Shown here: in pieces, positions 62,801 to 64,000 of the stretch
How positions within the stretch are numbered: position 1 is the first letter of the stretch
Layout: each line of letters opens with the position of its first letter
Assembly (NCBI RefSeq): GCF_014633365.1
Contig: NC_068345.1
Span: 16,686,058-16,750,057, forward strand
DNA: 64,000 nt
Source of the DNA: Diospyros lotus
Taxonomy: Eukaryota > Streptophyta > Magnoliopsida > Ericales > Ebenaceae
Reading direction: 5' to 3'
The notes under the pieces: generated by a model
Database searches by the model: none
What the model was told of the DNA's origin: nothing
What the model saw: only the letters and a program-made list of their open reading frames with translations
Made by a program: the position numbers and the translations under genes

Positions 62801-64000
62801 AGTTTTCAAAACATGAGATTTAGCAATGGGTCCACTGTACAACACTTGAAAGAAGAAAGAGTCAACTTTGTTCAATCAACAATATCTCAAAATTGACTCA
62901 TTTGCTTTCGACGATTCCAAACCTAGCTGAAAGACGACATTTTGATAAACTAATTACGCTAAAAAAAGTTCAATTTTTGATATCGAGAAGTTTAGAAAAT
63001 TTGAGTTTTAGCCATGGGTCCAATGTAGAACACTTGAAACAAGAAAGAGTCAACTTTGTTCAATCAACGATATCTCAAAGTTGACTCATTTGCTTTGGAC
63101 AATTCTAAACCTGGGCAAAAGATGACATTTTGATAAACTAATTACTCTAAAGAAAGTTCAATTTTGGATTTCGAGAAGTTTAGAAAACTTGAGTTATAGC
63201 CATGGGTCCAAAGTAGAATACTTAAAACAAGAATGAGTCGACTTTGTTCAATCAAGATATCTCAAAGTTAACGCATTTTCTTTCGACGATTCCAAATTTA
63301 AGTCAAAGAACATATTTTGATAAAATAATTACGCCAAAGAAAGTTTAATTTCAGATTTCGGGAAGTTTTGAAAACTTGAGTTTTAGCCATGGGTCCATTG
63401 TACAACACTTGAAAGAAGAAAGAGTCAACTTTGTTCAATCAACGATATCTCAAAATTGACTTAATTGCTTTTGACCATTCCAAATCTTGGTGAAAGACGA
63501 CATTTTGATAAGCTAATTACGCTAAACAAAGATCAATTTCGGATTTCGAAAAGTTTTGAAAACTTGAGTTTTCGCCATGGGTCGATTGTACAACACTTGA
63601 AAGAAGAAAGAGTCAACTTTGTTAAATAAACGATATCTCAAAATTGACTTAATTGCTTTTGACGATTCCAAATCTTGGTGAAAGACGACATTTTGATACA
63701 CTAATTACGCTAAAGAAACTTCAATTTTGGATTTCGGAAAGTTTTGAAAACTTGAGTTTTCGCCATGGGTCCAATGTTGAATACTTAAAACAAGAAAGAG
63801 TCAACTTTGTTCAATCAAGATATCTCAAAGTTAACTCATTTGCTTTCGACGATTCCAAATTTAGGTCAAAGAACACTTTTTGATAAAATAATTACGCCAA
63901 AGAAAGTTTGATTTTCGATATCGAGAAGTTTTGAAAACTTGAGTTTTAGCCATGGGTCCATTGTACAACACTTGAAAGAAGAAAGAGTCAACTTTGTTCA
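59899..64000 (+). repeat. Divergent monomers and a right-edge copy of 11.8-13.7 kb
   Basis: From 59,899 the order becomes irregular: a B/P-like hybrid, W with CCAAAGCTGGG, a W+1 with CCGAATAAGTTC, then Q at 60,461 with GACTTTTAGCC. From about 61.9 kb it is collinear with about 11.7 kb onward at an offset of 50,235 bp, sharing CAGATATCGGG (11,804/62,039) and GGAATGTTTAG. The offset changes to 50,250 bp after the P monomer because the left copy has lost 15 bp. The array continues past 64,000. Confidence 0.78.

Larger units (their letters stand above)
1..64000. repeat. Tandem satellite array, 187-188 bp monomer, head to tail across the whole window
   Basis: The same unit recurs without interruption from the first to the last base. 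Landmarks in order within one monomer are TTGCTTTNGACGATTCC, TTTTGATAAACTAATTACGC, a TTTCGG/TTTCGAG tract, GAAAACTTGAGTTTT, CCATGGGTCCA, GAGTCAACTTTGTTCAATCA and GATATCTCAAA. Successive landmarks lie 187 or 188 bp apart (for example starts at 863, 1051, 1239 and 1426). Every copy I read has the same orientation. No unique spacer, transposon, simple-sequence tract or gene interrupts it, so every stretch over 300 bp without a gene holds satellite. The array runs off both ends of the window. A nucleosome-sized AT-rich monomer with HORs is typical of centromeric or pericentromeric satellite; that location is inferred. Family and species are not recognised. Confidence 0.98.

Noticed and set aside
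301..63883. More than a hundred open frames of 60-95 codons with similar predicted proteins, which could look like a family of small repeat proteins.
   Set aside because: They recur with the satellite period, most start at TTG rather than ATG, stop codons fall at fixed monomer positions, monomer length alternates 187/188 so no frame stays open, and indels are tolerated freely. No ribosome-binding or promoter context was seen.
1..64000. CRISPR array, because of regular repeats.
   Set aside because: The repeated unit is the whole 187-188 bp with no unique spacers between short repeats; there are no cas genes and period and composition do not fit.
1..64000. LTR retrotransposon or other mobile element insertion.
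   Set aside because: No break in the monomer period, no target-site duplications, polypurine tract, terminal repeats or transposase/reverse-transcriptase-like frame were seen.
1..64000. Inverted (head-to-head) monomer blocks.
   Set aside because: Landmarks such as GAGTCAACTTTGTT and CGATTCCAAA were found only in the plus orientation throughout.
1..64000. Identity with the Arabidopsis-type 178-bp centromere repeat or with primate alpha satellite (171 bp).
   Set aside because: Monomer length differs and the landmark motifs do not resemble those families as I know them; a database search was not possible.

Overview
The whole 64-kb window is a single, uninterrupted, head-to-tail satellite DNA array. 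The monomer is 187-188 bp (mean about 187.6 bp, so roughly 340 monomers; estimated from spacing, not counted). It is about two-thirds A+T (one monomer counted by hand gave about 33% G+C). I see no protein-coding gene, RNA gene, transposable element, CRISPR array, telomere repeat or unique-sequence spacer. All short open frames (60-95 codons) are by-products of the repeat: they recur with the monomer period, most begin at TTG codons, and they end within one to one and a half monomers.

The host is most likely a eukaryote. A nucleosome-sized AT-rich monomer, a long array without inversions or interruptions, and nested higher-order repeats (HORs) are typical of centromeric or pericentromeric satellites, especially in plants. 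An animal source cannot be excluded. I do not recognise the monomer as a named satellite family, and it does not resemble the Arabidopsis 178-bp repeat as I know it.

Layout. 1-300: partial HOR material. 301-2,551: trimer organisation (563-bp period). About 2,552-3,480: HOR-type monomers. About 3,480-10,610: a block of consensus-like A and B monomers with many scattered 1-bp indels. About 10,611-15,091: mixed HOR monomers, part of which recurs near 35.7-38.1 kb and at the right edge of the window. 15,092-20,910: two 15/16-monomer HOR units. 21,025-37,130: a tandem duplication with a period of about 7.9-8.2 kb, each half carrying one HOR unit. 37,206-39,840: further HOR material. About 39,840-41,326: a second consensus-like, indel-rich patch. 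41,327-44,135: 5-monomer modules. 44,136-55,396: four consecutive HOR units of about 2.81 kb. 55,397-59,898: an 8-monomer linker plus a 16-monomer unit. 59,899-64,000: divergent monomers, the right end being another copy of the 11.8-13.7 kb segment.

The biological interest is the visible history of unequal exchange. Chimeric junction monomers, single-monomer deletions between identical tracts, lineage-marking indels and private variants shared between distant copies can all be placed to tens of bases. Monomers also carry conserved dyad symmetries (a 12-bp-arm inverted repeat around the EcoRV site and a 7+7 palindrome) that could matter for centromere chromatin. Two indel-rich patches may be real divergent subarrays or assembly-consensus artefacts, and should be checked before the array is interpreted further.
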